Shown: in pieces, positions 17,572 through 26,389 of the stretch
Position numbering within the stretch: the first letter of the stretch is position 1
Layout: every line of letters starts with the position of its first letter
Source of the DNA: Acidovorax sp. KKS102
GTDB taxonomy: Bacteria; Pseudomonadota; Gammaproteobacteria; Burkholderiales; Burkholderiaceae_C
Assembly (NCBI RefSeq): GCF_000302535.1
Contig: NC_018708.1
Location: forward strand, 4,650,001-4,714,000
Length of the DNA stretch: 64,000 nt
Reading direction: 5' to 3'
Made by a program: the position numbers and the translations under genes
Notes under the pieces: generated by a model
What the model saw: the letters and a program-made list of their open reading frames with translations, nothing else
Told to the model about the DNA's origin: nothing
Databases searched by the model: none

Positions 17572-17577
17572 GACAAT
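17572..17577 (+). promoter_or_regulatory. -10-like hexamer GACAAT of amn
   Basis: GACAAT, then AGGGGA, then ATG at 17584: a 6-base spacing as in other leaderless-type starts of this window. The spacer is also purine rich, so a very short leader with ribosome binding cannot be excluded. Confidence 0.5.
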
Positions 17578-17583
17578 AGGGGA

Positions 17584-19065
17584 ATGCCCATCATCCCCGA
17601 CTTCATCGCCCCCACCCGCCACACCGACCCGGCCGACGCACTGGCCCAGGTGCAGCGTATTTACCAGCAACAAATCGGCCACCTGCGCGACGCCATGCAG
17701 CGTTTTGTGGCGGGCGAGACGCCCGAGGGCGCGGTGCGCGCGTTCTACCCGTTTGTGCGGGTGCACACCACCACCGTGGCGCGGGCCGACACCAAGCTGG
17801 CCTACGGTTTTGTGGAGGGCCCCGGGCGCTATGAGACGACGCTGACCCGACCCGACCTGTTTGCCAACTACTACGCCGAGCAGTTCCGCCTGCTGCGCGC
17901 GGCGCACAACGTGGAACTGGAAGTGGGCACCAGCACCCACCCCATCCCGATCCACTTCTCGTTTGCCGAACACGATCACATAGAAGGCACGCTGACCCCG
18001 GCCCGCCGCATGCTGATGCGCGACGTGTTCGACCTTCCCGACCTGGCCGCCATGGACGACGGCATCGCCAACGGCACCTGGCAGGCCGCGCCAGGCGAGG
18101 CGCAGCCGCTGTCGCTGTTCACCGCGCCGCGCGTGGACTACTCGCTGCATCGCCTGCGCCACTACACGGGCACGGCGCCCGAGTGGTTCCAGAACTTTGT
18201 GCTGTTCACGAACTACCAGTTCTACATAGACGAATTCGTGCGCCTGGGCCACGCCGAGATGGCCAAGCCCGACAGCGAATACATCGCCTTCATCGAACCC
18301 GGCAACGTGGTCACGCGCCGCGTGGGCCTGAGTGCCGAGGCGGGCGACGAGCTGGGCGCGGCCCCGCCCCGCCTGCCGCAGATGCCCGCCTACCACCTGG
18401 TGCGCAAGGACGCGAGCGGCATCACCATGGTCAACATCGGCGTGGGCCCGGCCAATGCCAAGACCATCACCGACCACATCGCCGTGCTGCGCCCGCATGC
18501 CTGGATGATGCTGGGCCACTGCGCGGGCCTGCGCAACAGCCAGCAGCTGGGCGACTACGTGCTGGCGCATGCCTATGTGCGTGAGGACCACGTGCTGGAC
18601 GAAGACCTGCCGCTGTGGGTGCCCATCCCGGCGCTGGCCGAGATCCAGCTGGCGCTGCAGCAGGCGGTGGCGGATGTCACGCAAATCAGCGGCGCGGACC
18701 TGAAGCGCGTGATGCGCACCGGCACTGTGGCCAGCACCGACAACCGCAACTGGGAGCTGCTGCCCGACAACACGCCCCAGCGCCGCTTCAGCCAGAGCCG
18801 CGCCGTGGCGCTGGACATGGAAAGCGCCACCATCGCCGCCAACGGCTTCCGCTTCCGCGTGCCCTATGGCACCCTGCTGTGTGTGAGCGACAAGCCCCTG
18901 CACGGCGAGATCAAGCTGCCCGGCATGGCCAACCACTTCTACCGCGAGCGTGTGGACCAGCATCTGCGCATCGGTATGCGCGCCATCGAGATCCTGCGCA
19001 ATGGCGGCGTGGACCGCCTGCACAGCCGCAAGCTGCGCAGCTTTGCCGAAGTCGCTTTTCAGTAA
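17584..19065 (+). CDS. amn: AMP nucleosidase
   Basis: 493 residues; hydrolyses AMP to adenine and ribose-5-phosphate and so controls the adenylate pool. It has the N-terminal Amn regulatory domain (FYPFVRVHTTTVARADTKLA, GRYETTLTRPDLF) and a C-terminal nucleoside-phosphorylase fold (ITMVNIGVGPANAKTITDHI, HAWMMLGHCAGLR, and AVALDMESATIAANG with the Glu that contacts ribose). Length and order match E. coli Amn. The start at 17584 is supported by the adjacent -10-like GACAAT; the upstream frame to 17482 only reads back into the preceding gene. Confidence 0.93.
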   Translation: MPIIPDFIAPTRHTDPADALAQVQRIYQQQIGHLRDAMQRFVAGETPEGAVRAFYPFVRVHTTTVARADTKLAYGFVEGPGRYETTLTRPDLFANYYAEQFRLLRAAHNVELEVGTSTHPIPIHFSFAEHDHIEGTLTPARRMLMRDVFDLPDLAAMDDGIANGTWQAAPGEAQPLSLFTAPRVDYSLHRLRHYTGTAPEWFQNFVLFTNYQFYIDEFVRLGHAEMAKPDSEYIAFIEPGNVVTRRVGLSAEAGDELGAAPPRLPQMPAYHLVRKDASGITMVNIGVGPANAKTITDHIAVLRPHAWMMLGHCAGLRNSQQLGDYVLAHAYVREDHVLDEDLPLWVPIPALAEIQLALQQAVADVTQISGADLKRVMRTGTVASTDNRNWELLPDNTPQRRFSQSRAVALDMESATIAANGFRFRVPYGTLLCVSDKPLHGEIKLPGMANHFYRERVDQHLRIGMRAIEILRNGGVDRLHSRKLRSFAEVAFQ

Positions 19066-19089
19066 ACGACAGGCCCGAGGCCGCAGCGC

Positions 19090-19608
19090 ATGCCACTGGA
19101 TTTCCTCACCCTCATGACGGTCATGGCGGCCAACCTGTTCATCATCTCGGCCGCGTTCAAATTGGCGCGGGGCATGCTGGGCGCTTTCACCGACCAGGAC
19201 CCGAGCTTTCACGCACCTCATCCCGTCAACTTGGCAGCTGCTGTGGCCACCAATGTGAGCCTGGTGCTGGGTACCGTCTCCCTGCTGGTCGCATGGCGGA
19301 CGGAGGCCGAACACAAGTTGCGCACGCTGGCGATGACCGACGACCTCACCAGTGTGCTCAACCGGCACGGCTTCACCGCCCAAGGAGCAGCCTGCGAGCA
19401 CACGCGTCACAACACCAGTTGCCCATGACGGCGCTGATGCTGGACTTGGACCATTTCAAGCAGGTCAACGACACTCGCGTCACGAAGCCGGGGACCGCGC
19501 CCTGCAACTGTCTGTCCGCCGGCTTGGCGAAACAGAACGGCATGTGCCGATGGCGCCCCCTACACGGCCAAGACCAAGGGCAGGGGGCAGCTGGTTGCGG
19601 CGGAATGA
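19090..19608 (+). pseudogene. Decayed diguanylate cyclase (membrane-GGDEF) remnant
   Basis: The pieces of one GGDEF protein lie in three frames. Frame 1 from 19090 gives a membrane N-terminus (FLTLMTVMAANLFIISAAFK) and AMTDDLTSVLNRHGFTA. A second frame gives MTALMLDLDHFKQVNDT around 19433. A third gives HEAGDRALQLSVRRL around 19480. Frame 1 returns with YTAKTKGRGQLVAAE and a stop at 19606-19608, which is the normal C-terminal end of a GGDEF domain. At least two frameshifts and an internal deletion have removed the catalytic GGDEF segment. It follows amn by 24 bases. Confidence 0.85.
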
Positions 19609-19723
19609 GGGCCAGCAACTGCAATTCACTGAAATCCCGAGAATCTGGAATAGCTAACACGGCCTCGAAAGCTGTGAGTCATGGTGGGTAGGCTCATTCA
19701 CAAAGCGACCATACAACCAGATT
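19609..19723. other. Unassigned sequence between two pseudogenes
   Basis: I see no gene, repeat or signal here. It is probably decayed sequence linking the cyclase remnant to the phosphatase remnant. Confidence 0.4.
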
Positions 19724-19989
19724 CTTCAGTCACACAGCACGCTGGACCATGTGCGTCACCATCACGCGGGCCAGAACGTGCTAATGGTAAGCAGGGGAGC
19801 CCTATCTCCACCGCCGTGGGCGAGGTGCTTGGTACAGCACCCGAAGTGACCATTGCACTGAACATGCGCATCCGCAACAGCGCGGTGACGGAGTTCTCCA
19901 TCTCGCCCAAGCGGTTGATGTTGCAGACGTTCAACACGCTGCCGCACCTGAACGAGCTGGAGCATGCGCAGTGGGTCACGCACGCCTGA
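19724..19989 (+). pseudogene. C-terminal remnant of a histidine-phosphatase-family protein, frameshifted
   Basis: One frame from 19724 reads LDHVRHHHAGQNVLMVS, typical of the region before the second catalytic His-Gly of phosphoglycerate-mutase-like phosphatases. The frame then shifts, and the following frame continues PISTAVGEVLG, NMRIRNSAVTEFSIS and FNTLPHL to the stop at 19987-19989. The catalytic HGG motif falls at the shift and is lost. No N-terminal half (RHG motif) is present. The assignment rests on the pattern of motifs, so it is tentative at family level but firm as a broken gene. Confidence 0.65.
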
Positions 19990-20010
19990 GCGCCGATATT
20001 TCGGATTTTT

Positions 20011-20080
20011 GAGCCTTTCAGGCTGCTTGCGCTAGTGGATCATGCGCCAGCAGCTATCAATAAGATAGCAATTCAAATCA
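20011..20080 (-). repeat. Interspersed repeat family A, copy 2
   Basis: Reverse orientation: ATTGATAGCTGCTGGCGCATGATCCACTAGCGC is carried on the minus strand (in two parts: TTGATAGCTGCTGGCGC and CCACTAGCGC). Its edge overlaps the stop codon of the creatininase-family gene. Confidence 0.75.
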
Positions 20081-20929
20081 AACCAGGTCAGGCCCATTCG
20101 CCAGGGTAGACAGCGGCAGCGCCTCCAGCTCCTGCAACAGCGCCACCAGTTGCTGCGCTGCAGCGTCCACCACCGCTTGTCCCTTGTCGGCCGTGGCTGC
20201 GGCCGCGTCACCCACGGCACCCGCTGGGTGGTAGTCCTGCATCTGCCAGCCCAGCTTGGCGCTTTTGCCGTTGCCCAGGATAGCGTAGCGCTCCGACCGG
20301 TCTTGTGAAGTGGAGCGGAAGTTCTGCGCCTGTTCCATGCGCACCGTGGCGGGCGCCAGGTGCAGCATCATCGATGTCTCGATCTCGCCCGCATGGATGC
20401 CAAAGCGGTGCTCCTGGGCGCTGAAACGGCCCGCCACCGCATCGGGCAGCGGCAGGCTGAACCAGCTGGCGCTGTAGACGATGAGGTTGCAGCGCGTGCG
20501 CAGCTCGCGCGCCACGATGTCCATCACGCTCACCTGGCCGCCGTGGCCGTTGAACAGCAGCAGCTTTTGGATGCCCGCGCGGGCTACGCACTCGCCAATC
20601 TCGGTCCACAGCGCAATGACTGTAGCGGGCGACAGCGTGAGCGTGCCCGGAAAGCGGATGTGCTCCGGGCTCAGGCCCACGTTCTGTGGCGGCAAGAACA
20701 GCACGGGCAACTCGGCGGGCAGCTGCGGCAGCGCGGCATCGATCACGCCCTGCAGCAGCGTCGCATCCACCGACAGCGGCAGGTGCGGCCCATGCTGCTC
20801 GATGGCCGCCACGGGCAGCACGGCCACCACCTGTTCAGCCTGCCCGCTGGCCTTTAGCGCCGCGAAATCACGGGTGGATAAGTCGGCCCAGAAGCGGGAG
20901 GGCAAGGGAGTCAATGCGTCAGAAGTCAT
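20078..20929 (-). CDS. Creatininase-family amidohydrolase
   Basis: 283 residues. The creatininase (MftE-like) metal-binding pattern is intact: E44 and H46 in AAIEQHGPHLP, D55 in SVDA, H129 in FNGHGGQ and Glu in HAGEIETSM. Members hydrolyse creatinine, formamidopyrimidines or peptide-like amides; the substrate is not inferable. The start at 20929 is chosen over 21073 because TACCAT lies exactly 6 bases upstream and the longer frame reads through the neighbouring mobile element. The stop lies in a family-A repeat. Confidence 0.9.
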   Translation of the reverse strand: MTSDALTPLPSRFWADLSTRDFAALKASGQAEQVVAVLPVAAIEQHGPHLPLSVDATLLQGVIDAALPQLPAELPVLFLPPQNVGLSPEHIRFPGTLTLSPATVIALWTEIGECVARAGIQKLLLFNGHGGQVSVMDIVARELRTRCNLIVYSASWFSLPLPDAVAGRFSAQEHRFGIHAGEIETSMMLHLAPATVRMEQAQNFRSTSQDRSERYAILGNGKSAKLGWQMQDYHPAGAVGDAAAATADKGQAVVDAAAQQLVALLQELEALPLSTLANGPDLV

Positions 20930-20935
20930 GCGTGC

Positions 20936-20941
20936 ATGGTA
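20936..20941 (-). promoter_or_regulatory. -10-like hexamer TACCAT of the creatininase-family gene
   Basis: TACCAT, then GCACGC, then ATG at 20929. The spacing is 6 bases as at the other leaderless-type starts, although the hexamer is a weaker match to TATAAT. Confidence 0.4.
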
Positions 20942-20980
20942 GCGGCGCTGTTGGCGTCTGGGAAACGGGCAGCGGCGCCG

Positions 20981-21269
20981 CTCAGAACCTGTTCCAAGTC
21001 TTTTTGGAAATCGCATTGGAGTGCAATCGGGATGAGTGGATGCTTCGGGTGCGCCGCATGGGCTCGTGCCCATGCAAGCGGCAGGGGCGCCAAAACTCCG
21101 AGTTCATCGGCCCGATTTCACTCCAACCCTTCGGGCAAGTGCCTTGCCGGGCGGTCTGCGGCGTTGCGGCGCTTGTGGATAGCCAAGCTCTCCACTGCGC
21201 CCCGCGCCTGGCGGCCCATCCCGGCAAGGTACTTGTGCGACTCCAAAAAGACTTGGAACAGGTTCTAAG
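20981..21269. mobile_element. MITE-like element with perfect 25-bp terminal inverted repeats (MITE 1)
   Basis: The ends at 20984-21008 and 21242-21266 are exact reverse complements over 25 bp (outer end AGAACCTGTTCC); with one mismatch they extend to 28 bp (CTYAG start). Inside are two nested stem pairs: 21016-21030 with 21112-21126 (one mismatch in 15) and 21142-21151 with 21220-21229 (perfect 10), plus the hairpin GCATGGGC-TCGT-GCCCATGC. There is no open frame of its own. The short ORFs that end in SKKTWNRF on both strands are just the inverted ends. It is a non-autonomous element of about 285 bp. Confidence 0.75.
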
Positions 21270-21271
21270 AT
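21266..21271 (+). promoter_or_regulatory. -10-like hexamer TAAGAT of alaX at the MITE edge
   Basis: TAAGAT, then GCCACC, then ATG at 21278. The first T is the last base of the perfect MITE end, so the promoter is built across the insertion boundary and any -35 contacts would lie in the MITE terminal repeat. Confidence 0.5.
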
Positions 21272-21277
21272 GCCACC

Positions 21278-22030
21278 ATGACCCAAGACCTCTTCCGCCA
21301 AGACGCCTACCTGCGCGAATGCAGCGCCCACATCACCGCTGTCACCGATGCCGGCATCGTGCTGGACCAGACCGTGTTCTACCCCCTGGGCGGCGGCCAG
21401 GCGGGTGACAGCGGCGTGCTGGTGCTGGCAGACGGCACGCAGATCACCATTGCCGACACCCGCAAGGGCAAAGATGCCGATGGCAACCCCACCAGCGACA
21501 TCGTCCACGTCCCTGCCCCCGGGCAGGAAGACCGCGTGGCGCAGCTCACGCCCGGTACGACTGTCACCGCCCGCATCGACTGGGAGCGCCGCCACCGCAT
21601 GATGCGCCTGCACACCACCAGCCACCTGCTGTGCCATGTGGTGCCGCAGCTGGTCAACGGCTGCTCGATCACGCCCGACTACGCGCGGCTGGACTTTGCA
21701 ATGGCCGACCCGCTGGACAAGGAGCAGCTCACCGCCGCCATCGCCACCCTGGTGGCCGCCGCGCACCCGCTCACCGTGGCCTCGATCAGCGACGAAGAAC
21801 TGGACGCCAACCCCGCCCTGGTCAAGAGCATGAGCGTGCAACCTCCGCGCGGCACCGGGCGCATCCGCACCATCCGCATCGGCGGAGAAGGCGACGCACC
21901 GCTGATCGATCTGCAGCCCTGCGGCGGCACGCATGTGGCCAACACCTCGGAGATCGGCGGCATCGTCGTTACAAAGATTGAAAAGAAAAGCGCCACCACC
22001 CGGCGGGTGGTGCTGGGTTTTGCCCAGTGA
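21278..22030 (+). CDS. Alanyl-tRNA editing protein AlaX-like
   Basis: 250 residues; a free-standing editing domain that deacylates Ser- or Gly-tRNA(Ala). The N-terminal AlaRS beta-barrel-like part contains FYPLGGGQAGDSG. The zinc site is formed by HTTSH and the later PCGGTH, the HxxxH and CxxxH pairs of AlaX/ThrRS-SAD domains. Length fits AlaX-M/L type. The gene seems to depend on a promoter at the end of MITE 1. Its last 12 codons recur, mostly with synonymous changes, 121 bases downstream. Confidence 0.9.
   Translation: MTQDLFRQDAYLRECSAHITAVTDAGIVLDQTVFYPLGGGQAGDSGVLVLADGTQITIADTRKGKDADGNPTSDIVHVPAPGQEDRVAQLTPGTTVTARIDWERRHRMMRLHTTSHLLCHVVPQLVNGCSITPDYARLDFAMADPLDKEQLTAAIATLVAAAHPLTVASISDEELDANPALVKSMSVQPPRGTGRIRTIRIGGEGDAPLIDLQPCGGTHVANTSEIGGIVVTKIEKKSATTRRVVLGFAQ
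21995..22030 (+). repeat. 3' end of alaX, copy 1 of a diverged direct repeat
   Basis: 36 bases ending in the alaX stop. A second copy at 22116-22151 matches at 29 of 36 positions. Four of the differing codons are synonymous (including GGT/GGC and GCC/GCT), one is R to S, and the stop is TGA versus TAA. Confidence 0.7.
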
Positions 22031-22115
22031 GCGAAGCGAGGAGCGCTTTTCTTTGGTGTGCACTCATTTGCGTGCAGCGCAAGTGAGGGGACCCCAGAAT
22101 CCCTCCGCGCATACA

Positions 22116-22151
22116 ACGACCAGCAGGGTGGTGCTGGGCTTTGCTCAGTAA
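22116..22151 (+). pseudogene. Orphan 3' end of a second alaX-like gene
   Basis: Reads TTSRVVLGFAQ-stop. The mostly synonymous differences from the end of alaX indicate descent from a coding sequence rather than a fresh duplication. The rest of that gene is absent, so a recombination or excision event at the alaX 3' end is likely. Confidence 0.5.
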
Positions 22152-22326
22152 CCGGCGCCTGACCCCACTGTCAACAATCTTGAGCCACCGCTGCTGCCGG
22201 TTGCATTGGTTTGCGTAATCGGGCGAGCAAGGGAGACAATAGCGCCCGCGCGCAGCAGCAGCCCGGCATCCGGGTAGCGATACCCGGGCCTCCCCGGGGC
22301 TGCGGCGCCTACCCTTGCCTGCCGCC

Positions 22327-25300
22327 ATGCCGATCTCCCTGCGCTCCGTCTCGTTTGCCACCCTGCGCCAGCACCGCTGGTTCCGCCCCGCCGTCCGCGC
22401 GCTGGCGGGTCTGATCGCCCTGTGGCTGGTCACCTGGCTGGCCATTCCACCGCTGGTCAAGGGCCCGCTGGAGCGCATCGCGTCCGAGCAACTGGGCCGC
22501 GCCGTGACCATTGGCGGCATCGACTTCCAGCCCTGGAGCCTCGAATTTGCGCTGCGTGACGTGGCCGTGGCGGGTGCCAATGGTGCGCCCCCGCAGCTGA
22601 CCATTGGCCGCATCTATGCCGATGGCGAGCTGCAATCCCTGCTGCGCCTGGCGCCGGTGGTGGACGCCTTCACCATCGAAAACCCGGTCCTGCGCATCAC
22701 CCACCTGGGCGACGGCCGCTACGACGTGGACGACATCATTGCCAAGGTCACCGCGCCCAAGAGCGAGCCTGAGCCCGACACCGACCCCGCGCGCCTGGCG
22801 CTGTACAACCTGGCGCTCACCGGCGGCAGCATCGACTTCATCGACAACACCGTCAGCGAGACCCACGAGGTGCGCGCGCTGGCGCTGAAAGTGCCGTTCA
22901 TCAGCACCCTGCCCTCGCAGCGCGAGGTGAAGGTGGAGCCCCACCTGGCGTTCACACTGGACGGCAGCCGGTTTGACTCATCGGCCCAGGGCACGCCGTT
23001 TGCACAGACCGGCAAAGCCGACGCGCAGATCCGGCTGGATGGGCTGAACCTGGCGCCCTACCTGGGCTACCTGCCCGCCAACCTGCCCGTGAAGGTGCAA
23101 AGTGCCACGCTGGATGCGGATGTGAAGGTGGCCTTTGAGCAGCACCCGCGCATGGCTGTGAAGCTGAGCGGCACCGTGCAAGCCAGTGGTGTGCGCATGG
23201 CCGACCGCCAAGGGGCCGACCTGCTGAGCTACGAGCGCCTGAAGATCGACATGGCCGATGTGCGCCCGCTGGAGCAGATCGTGCGCCTGCAGCATGTGGA
23301 GCTGACGGCGCCGGTGGTCACGGCCACACGCGATGCAGCGGGCCAGATCAACCTGGCACAGCTGGCGGCGCCTGCACAGCCTGCAACGCCCGCCAAGGAC
23401 AAGACCACCGCACCTGCAGCGCCAGCATCGGCCGACGCGGCATCTTCACCGCTGACCACCGCCAGCACAGCCTCCGCCCCTGCGTCCTCCGCCTCCACGG
23501 GCAAGGCCAAGGCCAAGACAGTCGCCCCCGCCTGGTCGGTCGAAGTCGCCACGGCCGCCGTGCGTGGCGGCACCCTGCGCTGGGCCGATGCCACCACGCG
23601 CCCCGCCGCCGCCCTGCAGGCCACCGAATTTGCGCTGGAGGCAGCCGACGTCGCCCTGCCCTTTGCCAAAGACAACGCCAAGCCCTTCACCTTCAAGGGC
23701 GGGCTCAATCTGCAGGGCAGCACGCTCAGCTTCACCGGCGAAGCCACGGACCAGAAGGCGCAGGTCAACGCCACCCTGAACGCCCTGGCCCTGCAACTGG
23801 CCGCGCCCTACTTGGCCCAGGCGCTGGAGCCGACAGTGACCGGCCAGCTCAGCGGTGATGTGGGTGTGACCTGGCAAGCCCCCACGGGCGCAGCCGCACA
23901 GGCAGGTGCCACGGGTGTCACCCTCAAGGCGGGCCCCCTGGCGCTGGAGCAACTGGCCGTCAAGCAAGGCAAGACCACCTTGGCCAGCCTGGGCAAGCTG
24001 GAGATTGCAGGTGCCGAAGTGCCCCTGGACGCGCGCAGCGCCACGCTGGAGCGCCTGGCCATCAGCCAGCCGCAACTGGCAGTGGAGCGCGGCGCAGATG
24101 GCCGCTGGATGTTTGAACGCTGGCTGAAATCGGAGAAGGCCGCCCCCGCCTCGCAAGGCAGCGCCACCGCAACCGCTGACCCCGCCCCCGCCAGCAACGC
24201 CGCGCCCTGGAAGCTGCGCGTGGCCGATTTTTCGCTGCAGGGCGGCACGGTCTCACTGGCCGACAACGCCCAGCCGCGCCCCGTGGCGCTGGACCTGACC
24301 GCCCTGGGCATCACCGCCCGCAACCTGGCCAGCGACGGCAGCAAGCCCGAGGCCTTCACACTCACCGCCCGCGCCGCCGCGCCGGGCAAGGGCAACAACA
24401 AGGCCGCGCCCGGCACGATCGACTACCAGGGCACGCTGGCCCTGCAGCCGCTGACCACCCAGGGCAAGCTCGACGCCACGCGCCTGCCGGTGCACGCACT
24501 GGACGGCTACCTGGCCAGCCAGCTGTCGGTGGAGCTGCTGCGCGCCGACGTGGGCTACCGGGGCCAGGTGGCGCTGGCACAGACGGACAAGGGAGTCAGC
24601 CTGCGCCTGAGCGGCGATGCGGTGGTGGAAGACCTGCGGGCCAACAGCACGGCCGCCTTCACCCCCAAGACCGAGGCCCAGGTGGGTGAGGAACTGCTGG
24701 CCTGGAAGAGCCTGAACCTGCGCGGCCTGGCCGTGGCCACCGCCCCCGGCACCGCGCCGCGCATGGAGGTCAAGGAAACCAGCCTGGTCGACTTCTTTGC
24801 CCGCATCACGATCAACGAGGCGGGCCGCATCAACCTGAGCGACATTGCCAAGACCCCGGCTGAGGCCCAGGCGGCCAACGCAGCCAGCGCTGCGGCCAGC
24901 ACAGCAGCACCCACGGCACCGGCCCCCGCCACGGCCGCATCGGCTGCGCCTGCTGCCACCCCCACGGCCGCCGTGGCCCAGGCCGACCCGCTCGCCCCCG
25001 TGGTGGTCTTTGGCCCGGTGAGCCTGGTCAACGGCAAGGTGCTGTTCTCCGACTTTTTCATCAAGCCCAACTACTCGGCCGACCTCTCGGAGCTGACCGG
25101 CAAGCTCAGCGCGTTCTCTTCTGAAGCGCCCGGTGGAGATCCCGTGCTGGCCGACCTGGAGCTGCGCGGCCGTGCCGAGGGCTCGGCGTCGCTGGAAGTC
25201 ACCGGCAAGCTCAACCCACTGGCCAAACCCCTGGCGCTCGACATCACCGGCAAGGTGCGCGATCTGGAGCTGCCCCCGCTCACGCCCTATTCCGTCAAGT

Positions 25301-26172
25301 ACGCCGGGCACGGCATTGAGCGCGGCAAGCTCAGCATGGACGTGAACTACAAGGTGCTGCCCAATGGCCAGCTCACCGCCAGCAACCGGCTGGTGCTCAA
25401 CCAGCTGACCTTTGGCGAGCCCGTGGAGGGTGCACCCAACAGCCTGCCCGTCAAGCTGGCCGTGGCCCTGCTGGCCGACCGAAACGGCGTGATCGACCTG
25501 GACTTGCCCATCAGTGGCTCGCTCAACGACCCGCAGTTCCGCATCGGCCCGGTGATCTTCAAGATCATCGTCAACCTCATCGGCAAGGCGCTGACCTCGC
25601 CCTTCAGCCTGCTGGCCAGCGCGTTTGGTGGTGGCGAGGAGATGAACCATGTGCCCTTTGCCCCTGGCAGCGCCACCCTCACGCCCGAGGCGCAGCAGAG
25701 CCTGGACAAGGTGGCCAAGGCCCTGGCCGACCGCCCCGCGCTGAAGATCACCGTGACCGGTACGGCCAGCCTGCCGGACGAACGCGAAGGCCTGCAGCGC
25801 GAGCACCTGCAGCAGCTGGTGCTGGCCGAAAAACGCCGCGCCAACCCGGTGGATACCGCCCCGGTGTCCGCCGCCGAGTACCCTGCCCTGCTCAAGGAGG
25901 TGTACCGCCGCGCTGACATCCCCAAGCCGCGCAATTTGGTCGGCCTGGCCAAGGACCTCACGGTGCCCGAGATGGAAGCCCTGCTGCTGGCCCACCAACC
26001 CGCCACCGAGGCCATGGCCGCCGAGCTGGCCACGCAGCGCGGCCAGGCGATCCGCGCGTACCTGGTGGCGCAAAAGCTGCCGGTAGAACGGCTGTTCGTG
26101 GCCGCGCCCAAATCGGGCAAGCAGCCCGAAAAGTGGACCCCGCGTGCGGATTTGAGCCTGGCGACACAGTGA
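22327..26172 (+). CDS. AsmA-like/DUF748 large envelope protein
   Basis: 1281 residues. There is one N-terminal transmembrane helix (ALAGLIALWLVTWLAIPPLV), followed at once by ERIASEQLGRAVTIGGIDFQ, the start typical of AsmA/DUF748 proteins. Long beta-rich repeats are separated by Ala/Pro/Thr-rich linkers (around residues 350-400 and 840-890). Near the C-terminus VPFAPGSATLTPEAQQSL resembles the OmpA-like motif of DUF748 proteins. Relatives (AsmA, YhdP, TamB) form bridges that move phospholipids or help the outer membrane, so an envelope-lipid role is likely. The start at 22327 is an ATG; a TTG at 22315 is also possible. Confidence 0.85.
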   Translation: MPISLRSVSFATLRQHRWFRPAVRALAGLIALWLVTWLAIPPLVKGPLERIASEQLGRAVTIGGIDFQPWSLEFALRDVAVAGANGAPPQLTIGRIYADGELQSLLRLAPVVDAFTIENPVLRITHLGDGRYDVDDIIAKVTAPKSEPEPDTDPARLALYNLALTGGSIDFIDNTVSETHEVRALALKVPFISTLPSQREVKVEPHLAFTLDGSRFDSSAQGTPFAQTGKADAQIRLDGLNLAPYLGYLPANLPVKVQSATLDADVKVAFEQHPRMAVKLSGTVQASGVRMADRQGADLLSYERLKIDMADVRPLEQIVRLQHVELTAPVVTATRDAAGQINLAQLAAPAQPATPAKDKTTAPAAPASADAASSPLTTASTASAPASSASTGKAKAKTVAPAWSVEVATAAVRGGTLRWADATTRPAAALQATEFALEAADVALPFAKDNAKPFTFKGGLNLQGSTLSFTGEATDQKAQVNATLNALALQLAAPYLAQALEPTVTGQLSGDVGVTWQAPTGAAAQAGATGVTLKAGPLALEQLAVKQGKTTLASLGKLEIAGAEVPLDARSATLERLAISQPQLAVERGADGRWMFERWLKSEKAAPASQGSATATADPAPASNAAPWKLRVADFSLQGGTVSLADNAQPRPVALDLTALGITARNLASDGSKPEAFTLTARAAAPGKGNNKAAPGTIDYQGTLALQPLTTQGKLDATRLPVHALDGYLASQLSVELLRADVGYRGQVALAQTDKGVSLRLSGDAVVEDLRANSTAAFTPKTEAQVGEELLAWKSLNLRGLAVATAPGTAPRMEVKETSLVDFFARITINEAGRINLSDIAKTPAEAQAANAASAAASTAAPTAPAPATAASAAPAATPTAAVAQADPLAPVVVFGPVSLVNGKVLFSDFFIKPNYSADLSELTGKLSAFSSEAPGGDPVLADLELRGRAEGSASLEVTGKLNPLAKPLALDITGKVRDLELPPLTPYSVKYAGHGIERGKLSMDVNYKVLPNGQLTASNRLVLNQLTFGEPVEGAPNSLPVKLAVALLADRNGVIDLDLPISGSLNDPQFRIGPVIFKIIVNLIGKALTSPFSLLASAFGGGEEMNHVPFAPGSATLTPEAQQSLDKVAKALADRPALKITVTGTASLPDEREGLQREHLQQLVLAEKRRANPVDTAPVSAAEYPALLKEVYRRADIPKPRNLVGLAKDLTVPEMEALLLAHQPATEAMAAELATQRGQAIRAYLVAQKLPVERLFVAAPKSGKQPEKWTPRADLSLATQ

Positions 26173-26178
26173 GCAACA

Positions 26179-26275
26179 CCCCCTGAGTCGCCTACGGCGC
26201 CTTCCCCCTCTCTCGCTACGCGGGAGGGGGACGCCCCCAGCGCGGCGGGGCGGCCCTTGCGCGGGGGCCCTGGTA
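26179..26275 (+). repeat. Interspersed repeat family B, copy 1
   Basis: Begins CCCCCTGAG, followed by GGCGCCTTCCCCCTCTC, GGGAGGGGGACGCC and CGCGGCGGGGCGGCCCTTGCGCG. It is rich in self-complementary G/C segments and lies between two genes on the same strand, so it may end transcription or be neutral. Confidence 0.7.
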
Positions 26276-26389
26276 CTGGCCACGCCAGTTTCCACGGACA
26301 TGGACGGCTCCAAGCACAATGGTGGATCGAGAATCGAAACGGCGGCAGCGCCGGAACCAATCCCGCCCCGCCCGCTCCCACACTGCACC

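Noticed and set aside
19681..19989. Intact small gene beginning at 19681
   Set aside because: Only the C-terminal part looks protein-like. The N-terminal 35 residues are not, and the matching upstream motif sits in another frame, so it is a remnant.
20936..21268. 110-residue plus-strand gene between the creatininase-family gene and alaX
   Set aside because: It lies within MITE 1; the matching C-terminal residues on both strands come from the inverted ends.
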